This document shows, piece after piece, positions 47,597-56,971 of a stretch of DNA of 64,000 nt; the first letter of the stretch is position 1, and every line of letters begins with the position of its first letter. Both the position numbers and the translations under genes were made by a program. Source of the DNA: Ciborinia camelliae (Eukaryota > Ascomycota > Leotiomycetes > Helotiales > Sclerotiniaceae); contig JANPYM010000004.1 in the NCBI GenBank assembly GCA_025890175.1, positions 2,053,134-2,117,133 on the forward strand. Reading direction: 5' to 3'. Below the pieces are notes generated by a model that saw nothing but the letters and a program-made list of their open reading frames with translations, searched no databases and was not told the origin of the DNA.

Positions 47597-47993
47597 TCAA
47601 GCTGAACTCAGCTTTTCCTGTTTGAACCATTCACCTTCCTTATACAGTGCCCCATCTTTCGTATCCTTGACTTGATACACAAACTTTCCATTCTCTTGCT
47701 TTCTCGCGGCGATTTTGAATTCGAAGTTCCCTTTCCTCGGAATGCTCAGCCAAGCACTATCGTCTACATTGAACAATGCAATTGACTAACTGGCGTGTCA
47801 GAACTATTTTTTCCAAGCTGAAATTCAAAGGACTACCTACGTCTGAAGGGTTTCCAGATTCTGTATAATTTGAGCGATCGTCAGGAGTTTTCGGTCTCTT
47901 TCAAAAGTTAAGTCAGTATGAAATCTATTGAACTTCTCGTGTAAGATGTGAACTTACGGCAATCTCTGTATTTTCCGACAGTATTTCGGACAT
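47597..47993 (-). CDS. Unknown 87-residue protein in three exons
   Basis: Not recognised. Exons in gene order: 47958-47993, 47837-47897 and 47597-47763, giving 87 residues. Exon 1 is MSEILSENTEIA, followed by GTAAGT; intron 1 ends after a CTGAC branch site; exon 2 is RPKTPDDRSNYTESGNPSDV; intron 2 has an unusual GTAGTC donor chosen because the neighbouring GTAGGT would break the frame. Exon 3 reads WLSIPRKGNFEFKIAARKQ and YQVKDTKDGALYKEGEWFKQ, an alternating beta-strand-like segment with Trp that might be a small chromo- or SH3-like fold; this is a guess. It lies 250 bp from the DUF6594 gene start and its upstream region is a tandem duplication. Confidence 0.6.
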
Positions 47994-48009
47994 TGTGGAA
48001 GGCACAATA

Positions 48010-48192
48010 GTGGGAAGTTCTTGGAGGGCAGTGCTGCGTGTCAATTCAATTGTTGAAGCTTGGTTTGAGAGAAATATGAATTTGCCCCAAAGAAAGCCTT
48101 GTGGGAAGTTCTTGGAGGGCAGTGTTGTGTATCAATTCAATTGTTGAAGCTTGGTTTGAAGAGAAATATGAATTTGCCCGGAAGAAAGCCTT
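48010..48192. repeat. Tandem duplication of about 91 bp upstream of the 87-residue gene
   Basis: Unit 1 (48010-48100) and unit 2 (48101-48192) share GGGAAGTTCTTGGAGGGCAG and TATGAATTTGCCC. Differences include several C-to-T or G-to-A transitions (GCTGCGTG against GTTGTGTA), the kind of change RIP causes, though two short units are weak evidence for RIP. Confidence 0.8.
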
Positions 48193-48556
48193 ATGAGAAG
48201 GTCTTTAAATCAACCTTTAGAGAGCCTCAATTGGGTACGACCTGCATTGATTATATGGATTACAGATGGCTAAATGCTTGAGACCAATATGCTGACCGGT
48301 GAGTGATTGTGTCAGCCAAAGAAACGAGGGGTACTTAGTGGGGGCTTATCTTTGGCGTACTCAGCCATGTCTTACCTCACTGATTGTATGCCTCGTTGCT
48401 ACACGGCGGTTCGCACAATTGGATCAGAAACTCCTACATAAATGGTGGCATTACAAAACTTGCCCCCGCCGTTCGTTAGAATTCTCCAACCAAGTTAACT
48501 CTATCATACGAAGCTATTCAATTCAAGCAAAGCTCTGAGACAATCTAGGCCCTGAA

Positions 48557-50130
48557 ATGTCCTCCAATATACCGAGACCTGTTCTTGAAATACCGGCCTC
48601 ACGTTCTTCAAGCTCAGTGGCAAAGGATAATTACCAAGACAAAGATGCCTCGAAGGATTCAGAATTGAAAGCCATATGGGATAAGCAAATAGGCGAAAAA
48701 AAGTCATCGGTAGTGTACTGTAAAGCGCATGTTCTTTTGTTGTCGTGGCATCGAGATGATGACGATCTCCATGTGGAGCAGGAGGTAATTAATATGTTCA
48801 ATGCCATGCCAAATATTCAATAAGACTGATATCAACAGGTCGCGGATCTCGAGAATGTTTTCCGGAACATTTTCAAATACCAAACAACGCAAAAGACTCT
48901 GAACAAGCAGCGTCCTCAAGCCCAGATAAACCGGTACTTAGCCGAATTCGTTCATGAGCATGACGATTCAGATACCTTACTTATCGTGTACTATGCCGGA
49001 CATGGCAAACTTAGAAATGGGAAACCTGGATTAGCCTTAACCGGGTAAAGATATTTGAAAGCTCACCCAAGACGAAACATTTGCTAAACTCAAACAGGTC
49101 GACTTCTGTTCCCGACGATGATGATGATGATGATGAATTGCATGAAGTGGTCTGGAGTTCTGCAGAATACACCATCCAGAATACTCTGAGTGATGTCTTG
49201 GTTATTTTTGATTGCTGTAATGCAGGTGAAATGGATCGCAATGTCCGTGGTACAAGTTTTGAGAGGAGAGCTTTTGAGTACATGGCCGCAACTTCGCAAA
49301 GTTCTACTACCAGGAAGCCAGGTCCAAACTCCTTTACAGCCGCATTGATCTGGGCTTTGGAAGAGTTGGTGGGTTCGAAGCCTGGGAAACGTTTTAGTAC
49401 CCAGGAGCTAGTGCGAAAAATCTTTCACGCGCCCAAATTCCCTAAGGATCAAGCTCCAAGATTGACAGAACAAGGCCCGAAAGGTTCCTTGAGAAAAATT
49501 GTTCTTGTGCCTCTTGATCAACAGTCGGAAACTGAAGCTCCGGAGCCAAAAAATATGAAACCGGCAGAAAAAAGAGAAACACTGAATGTCCAGTTCGTCT
49601 TCAACAAAAGTATATCCAAGAAGATGATCAGAGACCTCTCGAAGGATTTATCTAACTTGATCGGCCAAGGAGATTTTGAGGCGTCAACCGTTCTCTGGGA
49701 AGGCATAAATATCCCCAGCCACGAAAAGAGAAAGAGATTGCGCGATGTAGTCAACATTTGGCAGAATCACGTGTGGAGACATGAGAGATTCTCAATCTCA
49801 GGCGTAGATCGTCCGCAGATTTCACCCGTAACACCTTTGATACCCACAGAATCACCCACGTCTCCCGAAGAAAGTTTCATTGACATCCCGAGTCCGGTCC
49901 AATTATTTCCAAGTCCTGCCCCGGAGATTGGGCTAGATACCGGTGAGGCATACAAAATAGAAGAATATTCGGATGTGCCTAAGAAGCGGAGACGGGAGAA
50001 TGGGACGATTCATGACTCGGAGGCCGCAGGCGCGACATCTAAGTTGCTATCTACGAAACGGGAGAAGAGATTGAAGAGACGTCATTCTGAGGACCAACCC
50101 AGCGAAATCATTGCTGATGACAGTGACTAG
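48557..50130 (+). CDS. Caspase-like (peptidase C14) protein
   Basis: Three exons (48557-48784, 48839-49044 and 49098-50130) give 488 residues. A caspase-like fold is visible: VLLLSWHRDDDDLHVEQEV, the strand LLIVYYAGHGKLRNG with the catalytic His at about 131, LALTG, and VLVIFDCCNAG with the catalytic Cys at about 185 (DCCxAG in place of the DSCHSG of classic metacaspases). AFEYMAATSQSS and FTAALIWALEEL follow, as in fungal C14-like domains tied to incompatibility and cell-death systems. The C-terminal 200 residues are not recognised and end in basic, NLS-like clusters (PKKRRREN, KREKRLKRRH). A run of seven Asp (about 151-157) comes from a GAT repeat in the loop before the catalytic Cys. There is no N-terminal prion-like or NB-ARC domain. 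Confidence 0.8.
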
Positions 50131-50680
50131 GCATTGGGGGACATATATGGATTGAATTATGAAGGAACGCGAATCGACTTTTGGAAGGAGTTTTGCATGG
50201 ATTGTATAGATAATACGAATTTCGGAATTATTGGCTTAGTTCATAAGGTATCGCGTCGTACAATCAGTATACTACAGAAGATAAAGAATTTCCTTCAATT
50301 ACTTGCACTTCCCAAAACAAAATACAGCTTTTACTCACACTGTGAATAAATTCTACTTAAAATTTGCCATCCCTTTACAACCGGTAGCCACTCAAGTGCC
50401 AGAAAATCCTGACAACTATGTAAGAGATTTTCACAACTCCACTTCTCTGTCTGCTGCGACCAGCTTCATGTATCAACAAATAGTCAACTTATAATTTCCA
50501 TTCTTCTCTCCCAATAAAACCTTTCCAAAAGTTCAATCTACCTAGTACCTACTAGGGTACCGTAGCTGCCTCAGTAAAGTAACGGAAGTATTTCCCTACC
50601 TACCAAAAATTCCCCGACGCTAACTACCCCTTCCATATAACCCCAAAAGTTGACATCCCCTACATCAAACATCTCATCGA
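50131..50680. other. Intergenic, no gene seen
   Basis: 3' region of the caspase-like gene and upstream region of the structured RNA candidate. A TACCTAGTACCTACTAGGG cluster lies near 50540. No other feature. Confidence 0.5.
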
Positions 50681-50845
50681 GTCGCCTTGGCGCAGTGGTA
50701 TCGCACTGCGCTGTAACCACCTTCGGGTGGGTGGGGTGTTTGATTCGCGACAGTCGCTGCCCCCATTTCGAAGGGTGCAACTGCGGTAGTAATAAAATCC
50801 CAGATGGGATTTTCCCATGCGCTTACGGGCGCATGGTTTTTGCTC
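50681..50845 (+). ncRNA. Candidate structured, Pol III-type RNA
   Basis: GC-rich island in AT-rich DNA with five stable hairpins in a row: GCGCAGTG/CACTGCGC (50690-50711), CCACC-TTCG-GGTGG (50717-50730), GCGA/TCGC (50747-50757), AAAATCCC/GGGATTTT (50794-50813) and CCATGCGC/GCGCATGG (50815-50836). A tRNA-type A box (TTGGCGCAGTGG, 50687-50698) and a B-box-like GTTTGATTC (50738-50746) lie inside, and TTTTT (50837-50841) follows the last hairpin like a Pol III terminator. The 5' part even places CTGTAAC as a possible anticodon loop, but no acceptor stem closes, so it is not a normal tRNA. I could not match it to U4, 7SL, RNase P or another known RNA. Confidence 0.45.
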
Positions 50846-51190
50846 TTTTGTTGGTCGGGAGGGGGAAGTTTCTTTTTGGCGTTTTGGAGGAGGGAAGATG
50901 TGGGGAGAGGAGGCGAAGTGAATATATTTGGGGGAAAAGTGGGTATGGGGCGTGACATGGTTGTGGGTATTCTTTTTTTCTTTTTCTTTTTGAAGACGAA
51001 GGAAAATACTGTGATTGTTGGGATGGGAGCTCATTAGGGTGGGCGGTGAATGCATACATATATTTTTGACAGGTATTACCAGAAATCACAGAAAACTTGA
51101 AAGGTAAAAGATTTCATTTAAAAAAAACTCCCCAACTCCCAGACCCGACCCATTCATCCATCCATCCAACCCCACCCCCACCACCAAATC
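50846..51190. other. Intergenic, no gene seen
   Basis: G- and T-rich low-complexity DNA between the RNA candidate and the 3' end of the tail-anchored-type gene. Confidence 0.5.
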
Positions 51191-52321
51191 TTATAGAAAG
51201 ATTAATTTGACGCCGAACAAGAAGACAAGGAGAACGGCCGTGCCCCGGAGAAGGGAGTTATTGAGTTCCCGGAACCACAGCCGGATGAGCTCCTTGTCCA
51301 AATCGGTTTTGGACTTTTTACTGTCGAGCTCTAGCTCGAAAATTTTTGTGGCTTCGGCCACACGCAATTCTGATTCCTGAATGATTCATCAACATTTAAA
51401 CAATGAATGTTTGAGAATAAGTTGAATAGTGGATTTGCCGAAAGATGTTTAGGGGATTGAACTTTCTATACACATATGAATAACAAAATGAGATTAACTT
51501 ACAAAACTTAAGTGTTCCCTCTCCGCCTCCAGAAGGAGGTCACCACCGCGGAAAGAGCCACAAAAAGAGCCGCGGGGTGCCTCCAACTGGAGGGGAGAGG
51601 CCTCCAAAACTGACGACGGGGCAGCGGCGGCAGCGGCTTCTGCTGCATCCGCAGCCAATCTTTCCTCCACCAATCTCCCAACTCCACCAACAGATTCCGC
51701 CATTCGGCGTCGGAGGTAGCGGCCGGGGCGGTCGTGGCGGCGCGGTTGGCGGGCTTTTGGGCTCTATAAAGACAGCTGTCAGCGGGGTGAAACGCTGAGT
51801 AAGACACCAACATCTGACCAGAGATCCAGCATCTCGAGCAAGAATATTCTGGGGATCCAATCAATGGAGATCTAAGTCTACACAGATCATGGATGGTCCC
51901 GAGGAACACTCCCGGAGACAAAGCTACAACGTGGAGATTATCCCACCAAAAGTGAAAGACTAGAACTACACAGAGGAGTTCTAGAATTAAACAGTACTCG
52001 GCAAGCTCCTAACGCTCCACCTGGGTATATTGCATCCCAGGCGTCCAACTGTCCAGATTGACTTCGCATCTGTCACTTTCTTTGAATATCTGCTTTATAC
52101 AAGGCAACTAGCCCTTGAGCAATAAGGATGGTCCCCCGAGCCAAAGTAGGCCGGTTTTTTGATCCTACAAGATCCTCTAGGAGCCATTCATGCCTATTGA
52201 CAAGAGGAGGGATGGTCATGCAACTTCCATCTGGGAAATTACGCCAAGTATTTGAGATACGCCGGCAGATCAAGGGAGAGATGTTATGAAAAGGGTGTCT
52301 TACCTCTGAGCTTCCCGACAT
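51191..52321 (-). CDS. Unknown small protein with C-terminal membrane anchor (paralogue A)
   Basis: Not recognised. Exons in gene order 52304-52321, 51503-51763 and 51191-51376 give 154 residues in one frame. Exon 1 is only MSGSSE, then a 540-bp intron, long for this genome. Exon 2 is Arg- then Ala/Glu-rich (MAESVGGVGRLVEERLAADA and an AAAAAA run), ending EREHLSF. Exon 3 begins ESELRVAEATKIFELEL, a heptad-like helix, and ends with one hydrophobic helix (LLRGTAVLLVFLFGVKLIFL) directly before the stop, the layout of a tail-anchored protein. A (CAA)n leader precedes the ATG. Intron 1 ends CTGACAGCTGTCTTTATAG. The same leader, short first exon, intron end and helical exon recur in a broken paralogue at 55.1-57.0 kb. 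Confidence 0.6.
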
Positions 52322-54390
52322 ATTGTTGTTGTTGTTGTTGTTCGCCTTCTGTTGGGATGTTAGCAAAGTGTAATGTTATGAAGGAGTTTGGAGCATTGAA
52401 AATGGGAAATGTACTCAATTATTTCGTGAATTGACAAAGAGAAAAGAAAAAAGAAAAGGAGAAAGAGAGGGGAAAGTGAGAACTTATATACTTGGATTTC
52501 CTACGCTATATGAAGTTTGTTATGCTAGTACTGGCGCTATGAAAGTATATTTCCCTTCTATTTTCGAGCCACCGTAAGGCTAACGGTCCGATGAGAATTT
52601 CTCGGATACGTAAAGGCTAAAGGAGCCCTAGTACCTAGGAACTAGATAATTTGTCTCGTAGTCGGACAATTAGCTTCTTTTCATTCTTAAGCTTATTTGA
52701 TACATTGACCGCATTTGGAACACTTAAATCATTGATAGCCTTCAAATTATTGAGAACATTCAGGTCATTGGAAACTATTGATATATAGATATAAATTAGT
52801 TCTATATACACTAGCTTAGCTTAGTCATCGAGCTAAGCTCTATGGAATCGGAGATTCCATAGAACTTAGCTCGTTACAGAATAATACTATGTTCAATAGA
52901 AACATCTAGAGTGTAAGGAAGATCTAGTTCATTCTGAATACCGAATCCACCCTGAAGATTCAGCTACGCGTATAGATCTGGACGGTAGCCCCGACTCTTG
53001 GGTATCAGGAAGCTTCATACCGGGAACCAATGATGCCAAAACACTTAATTAAGATGCAAATGGATATGTTACGCATTGTTGAAGCGCCTGAAATGCTGAC
53101 GCGTCGCATTAAGAACTTCGGGATTTATTGATTGAACGGAAGTATACTCGTACCAGATTATTTCAGCTAATGTAGAGCTAACAACGCGTAAATTAGGCTC
53201 ATTTCTAGCCGTTGTAAGCCTAGCCCCCATGAAAAGTGAGTAACGATGGGAATACTATACAGGGAGTATTGGACCATTTCAAATTCTAAAGTATATCATT
53301 ACCTAGCTTCTAGGCGGGCCAGACCCTCATAGTTCGCAACTGAACGCTAAAGATAATCACGTCAAATACTAGTAATAAATAAAGTTCGAGCTATCGCGGT
53401 CCGGATCATCTCTCCGTCAACGGGTGCACGGCGAATACCAATAGTGTGTAATGTGTGGACATTTGAACATTTAAAAGCTGAAGCCAAACCCCTACGTTCT
53501 CAGATTGTTTTAGCTACCTGATTCTAGAATCTCAATAGTATTGTGAAAGCTTTAGACGAAGAATTGTTGTCACCAAATTGAGTCATGGAAGTTGAAAAGT
53601 TGGTTTGGGATTTGGAATAAATGATAAGCAGATTTAGGAATGTATTTAGACTAAAAGTCAATTTTCTTGAGCTACAATACCGGAAACCCTGAATCTTTAC
53701 TACTTGAAACGCTAGCCAGTCGCGCATAGAACAGGACCCGGTATCTATTGACAGTGTCGGAACATTTGGATTTAGAGTATATCATTATCTAGCTTTACGC
53801 GTACTCGACCTTGATAAGTCCAAGTCTGAAGCTAGATATAACCAGGCCAACGACTAGTAACATTGGACGGGCGTGATTGCCTGAAAGACTAAATGCGTCG
53901 AGTGAACATAGACTTCGGAATTGTAGACAATGACGCTAAGTGTTAAGGTGTAATTTCACTCTCATGACCGAACCAGAGTAGAAAATACGAAAAAACTTGA
54001 GTGCAATAACAAAATTCAAATGCCCTGAAATAGAAGGTAGGCCCTTACATTTCCTGGACTTTATTACTAAAATAGCACATTTCGCTTCATGAGCCTAACA
54101 ATATCCACGCCTCGTAGGCTCGAGCATTTTTACGAATAAAATTCAAGCAATAGCTTCGTATCCAGCACTTGTTCGAATACCACACATGCTTGTTATCGTA
54201 TTGGCGTAAAGGAGAGATGTAAATCATTACATGAAGTGAAATTAAGGTTGCCGGTACTTGTCGGCACTTCCCGATCGCTAATTCCAAGTGGACCTAAATT
54301 CGGTTCCCCTCCCAACGCACCACTACTCTTCTATAATCATTCCATAATCAAAAGGCCTAAAGTTTAGGGATATCGTTGAGGGATGGCGGT
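52322..54390. other. Repeat-rich, gene-free DNA
   Basis: No gene is recognised. It contains a hairpin-forming copy of the short dispersed element (52798-52873) and two similar segments about 485 bp apart that share AGTATATCATTACCTAGCTT-like sequence (about 53290 and 53775), probably remnants of an old repeat. Confidence 0.5.
52798..52873. repeat. Short dispersed element, copy 3, with internal perfect-like hairpin
   Basis: Reverse-orientation copy of the element at 36788-36846, interrupted by 38 bp. 52829-52849 and 52853-52873 form a 21-bp inverted repeat (arms CGAGCTAAG...TGGAATC) with one mismatch and a three-base loop. Confidence 0.7.
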
Positions 54391-54503
54391 TATAGAAGAC
54401 TTATTTATTATGTAGGAAGGCTAGAGGTTGCAAGAGGTTAGGCCTCTTGACTAGATATATACATAAGTGGATGCCTGATTCGGCAGGCTCAAAGGAGCCT
54501 CAC
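54391..54503. repeat. Dispersed ~115-bp repeat, copy 1
   Basis: Runs from TAGAAGACTTATT to GAGCCTCACA, with GGAAGGCTA, GCAAGAGGTT and GATGCCTGATTC inside. Copies 2 (54533-55020) and 3 (56397-56490) share these words in order. Confidence 0.7.
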
Positions 54504-54532
54504 ACCACCTGGGCACTGAGAAGGCTATGAGC

Positions 54533-55020
54533 TAGAAGACTTATTGGTTGTATTGGAAGGCTAAGTGTTAAGATTGTGTTATAATTAAAAGGATGGTAGC
54601 AAGTCTCTCTTGAGCGTTGGGGCGTTCGGTGAGAAAACGATCGAGTAAACGTGCCCTGATAGATACTTCTCGAAGGAGTTTATCGGTATGAGCTTGATAA
54701 TCTGAAAAAGAATTGCTGTTCATGACAGCTTGCTGGACTTTCTATCTCACCAACGAGATTAAAAAGGTTTTAAAGAAGAAATAGAACTGATGTTTTTGAT
54801 AAAAAAAGAATCATAGGAAAAAAGCTGGTCTTCTAGAATCGAATATTTGCAAAACTGCCTGGTGCCGGGGCTGGTGGCGTCGTTTTGTAACTGGACTGGC
54901 TACCATCCTTTTAATTATAACACAATCTTGACACTAAGGTTTGCAAGAGGTTGGACCTCTCGACTAAATATACCTATATAAAGTTGGTGCCTGATTTCTA
55001 AGGCCTAGAAGAGCCTCACA
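54533..55020. repeat. Dispersed ~115-bp repeat, copy 2, split by an insertion
   Basis: Same order of words as copy 1, but broken after GGAAGGCTAAG by the 368-bp element at 54566-54933. After removal of that element and one CTAAG, the repeat is continuous. Confidence 0.75.
54566..54933. mobile_element. 368-bp element, 35-bp terminal inverted repeats, 5-bp target duplication
   Basis: Begins TGTTAAGATTGTGTTATAAT and ends with its inverted copy; 34 of 35 terminal bases match (the fourth base is T on the left and, inverted, C on the right). Perfect CTAAG target duplications flank it (54561-54565 and 54934-54938). TG...CA ends and a 5-bp duplication would suit a solo LTR, while the long inverted repeats suit a non-autonomous DNA transposon. 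No coding capacity. Confidence 0.85.
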
Positions 55021-55181
55021 GCGCTCTAAAGCTGTATCATCAACCTACTCTACCATCATCTGCATAAAACCGGAAAAAAGAGCAGCCAAGATAAGCCCCA
55101 AAGAGCGCGAAGAGGAAAGTGAAAGCCCAAAAGGGTCGTCGAGTGGCTATGGTTGAATAGAGCTACAAACGAGAGAACACA

Positions 55182-55965
55182 CAGGGTATCCAGTAGTCCG
55201 GCCGTATATAGTCCGGACTGCAAGCTATACAGCTAATCTGTAATTTCATTAGACTAGTTGGACTATTGAAATGAATTGATATAAAAAAGCTAACTCAATT
55301 AATCTTAATTTAAAAAATCCGGACTGCCGTCCGGATTTTTAAACTAGTTGAAAATATACACATAATAATATTATAAAAATTTACCCTACTTTTACAAATT
55401 GATTTTCCAATATAAAAAATATTGAAAATATACTAATTGCTTTTTATAAATTAACAACAATACTATTATCAAAAAATTCCCAAAGTTTACAAACTTTTTT
55501 CCAATTACAATTGTTATTCAATCAATCAACTATACAAAATAAATTACAAAATTTAAAGACTTTTAAGACTAATCGCTAGAATTAACAAATTAACTTTTTA
55601 TGTATATTAATATTAATACTACAGTAGATTTAGAAAAATGTTTGAGATTTTAGACTACGCCTAAAATATTAAACACCTTTTTTCGCTAAATTATATAGCC
55701 GTACAATTGTACTATCTACTTTATACATATAAAGACTTCGCCTTTTGTAAATGTAAAAGTTCTTCAACAATATATTACATTTCAATCTTAATGTTTTAAT
55801 ATTGTGATAATTAGATTAATAGTTCAACTAATCCAAACTGTAATCTAACTAATCCGAATTATTATAATAAAAACTCAACTAGTCCGTCTTTTCCACAGCT
55901 TTAAGATTAACTGTTTAACTTAAAATTGCTAGTCCGTTCTGCAGTCCGGACTACTGGATACCCTG
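55182..55965. mobile_element. 784-bp hAT-like MITE
   Basis: Perfect 20-bp terminal inverted repeats (CAGGGTATCCAGTAGTCCGG), continued by ACTGCA after a 15-bp interruption on the left. Flanks are AGAACACA (55174-55181) and AGAACATA (55966-55973), an 8-bp target duplication with one C/T change. CAGGG ends and an 8-bp duplication are hAT traits. The interior is strongly AT-rich, has repeated AGTCCG words and no transposase. It sits in the last exon of pseudogene B. Confidence 0.85.
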
Positions 55966-56396
55966 AGAACATAGAAACCCTGAAGAGCACCGAAACGAAA
56001 AGCAAAGCATAAATGGCCCGAAGGTGCAACAGCTGGTATTCGTAGCGCACGCAGCGCTCTTTCTCTGCTATTCGCAGATTAAAATTCTAATTGTACAATA
56101 AGCTTTTGAACAATGAACCAAATCCGCTAATCAACTTACAAACTCCGCTTCCTCCATGCGGATGTTGGCCACACGGACCATTTCTGCTTCACGCAGATTA
56201 TGTTCCTAAATGTATAATCAGCCTGTGAACAATCAAATTGATATAAACAATCAAAACGATATAAACAATCAAATCGATATGAACAATCAAATGCATTCGA
56301 ATGATCAAAAGTCAAGTGAGATGGATAACTTACAAATGTTAGGAGGTCCCTCTCCTCCTTCCCGGAACCAGCACCACCGGTGAGAGAGCCATTCGG

Positions 56397-56490
56397 TAGA
56401 AGACTTATTGGTTGTATTGGAAGGCTAAGGTTTTCAAGAGGTGGAGCCTCTCGACTAAATACATATAAAGTGGGTGCCTAGTTCCTAAGG
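56397..56490. repeat. Dispersed repeat, copy 3, inside paralogue B exon
   Basis: Starts TAGAAGACTTATTGG and ends CCTAAGG; lacks the GAGCCTCACA end of copies 1 and 2. On the minus strand it interrupts the reading frame between PPPL and PNGSL; removing it restores an open frame across the site. Confidence 0.7.
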
Positions 56491-56971
56491 CAATGGTGGT
56501 GGTTGATGATTGTCGGAGGAGGAGAGGGTCACTCCACCCCGGCAGTAGCGACCACAGCTCCCATCTCCTTGGGGCCCATGGCCCTGCGCCGGTGGGGGTA
56601 GTGGGTTTTGGTTTTCTATAAAGACAGCTGTCAGCGGGGTGAAACGCTGAGTAAGACAGCAATGTCAGACCTGTGGTCGCAGCGGCGAAAACCTCCTTGA
56701 TGATTGTCGGAGGAGGAGAGGGAGTTTCTTTCGCAACTTAGAGTGCTGCTATCTCTGAATATAGCATCGCTATTGTCGGTTGAGGTGAGAGTTGTGTTTT
56801 TTCTAATTTTCAAGGAAAACTGTTAGCCGACACTCTGAACAGTACATCGATATCCGGCTGACGACTCGAATAGTGCAATTTTCTTTAGCGGTCACTCGCG
56901 AGGTGAGAAGCAGGCCACAAAAGCACAAGAGCGATGTCGAGAAGATGATGACTCACCTCTAAAGCATACAT

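Larger units (their letters stand above)
55056..56971 (-). pseudogene. Broken paralogue B of the tail-anchored-type gene
   Basis: Gene-order remains: (CAA)n leader and first exon MYALE at 56957-56971 followed by GTGAGT; an intron ending CTGACAGCTGTCTTTATAG at about 56617, identical to paralogue A; a second exon reading CGRYCRG and SDNHQPPPL, then a 94-bp repeat insertion (56397-56490), then PNGSLTGGAGSGKEERDLLTF to GTAAGT (56340); an extra exon EHNLREAEMVRVANIRMEEA (about 56144-56207); and a last exon NFNLRIAEKERCVRYEYQLL with hydrophobic AIYALLFVSVLFRVSMF, cut by a MITE at 55182-55965. The frame after exon 1 does not match exon 2. Frameshift plus two insertions make this a pseudogene. Confidence 0.65.

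Noticed and set aside
50681..50760. Tyr tRNA (GUA) with intron
   Set aside because: A box and CTGTAAC loop fit, but the anticodon stem, T stem and acceptor stem do not close with any downstream sequence.
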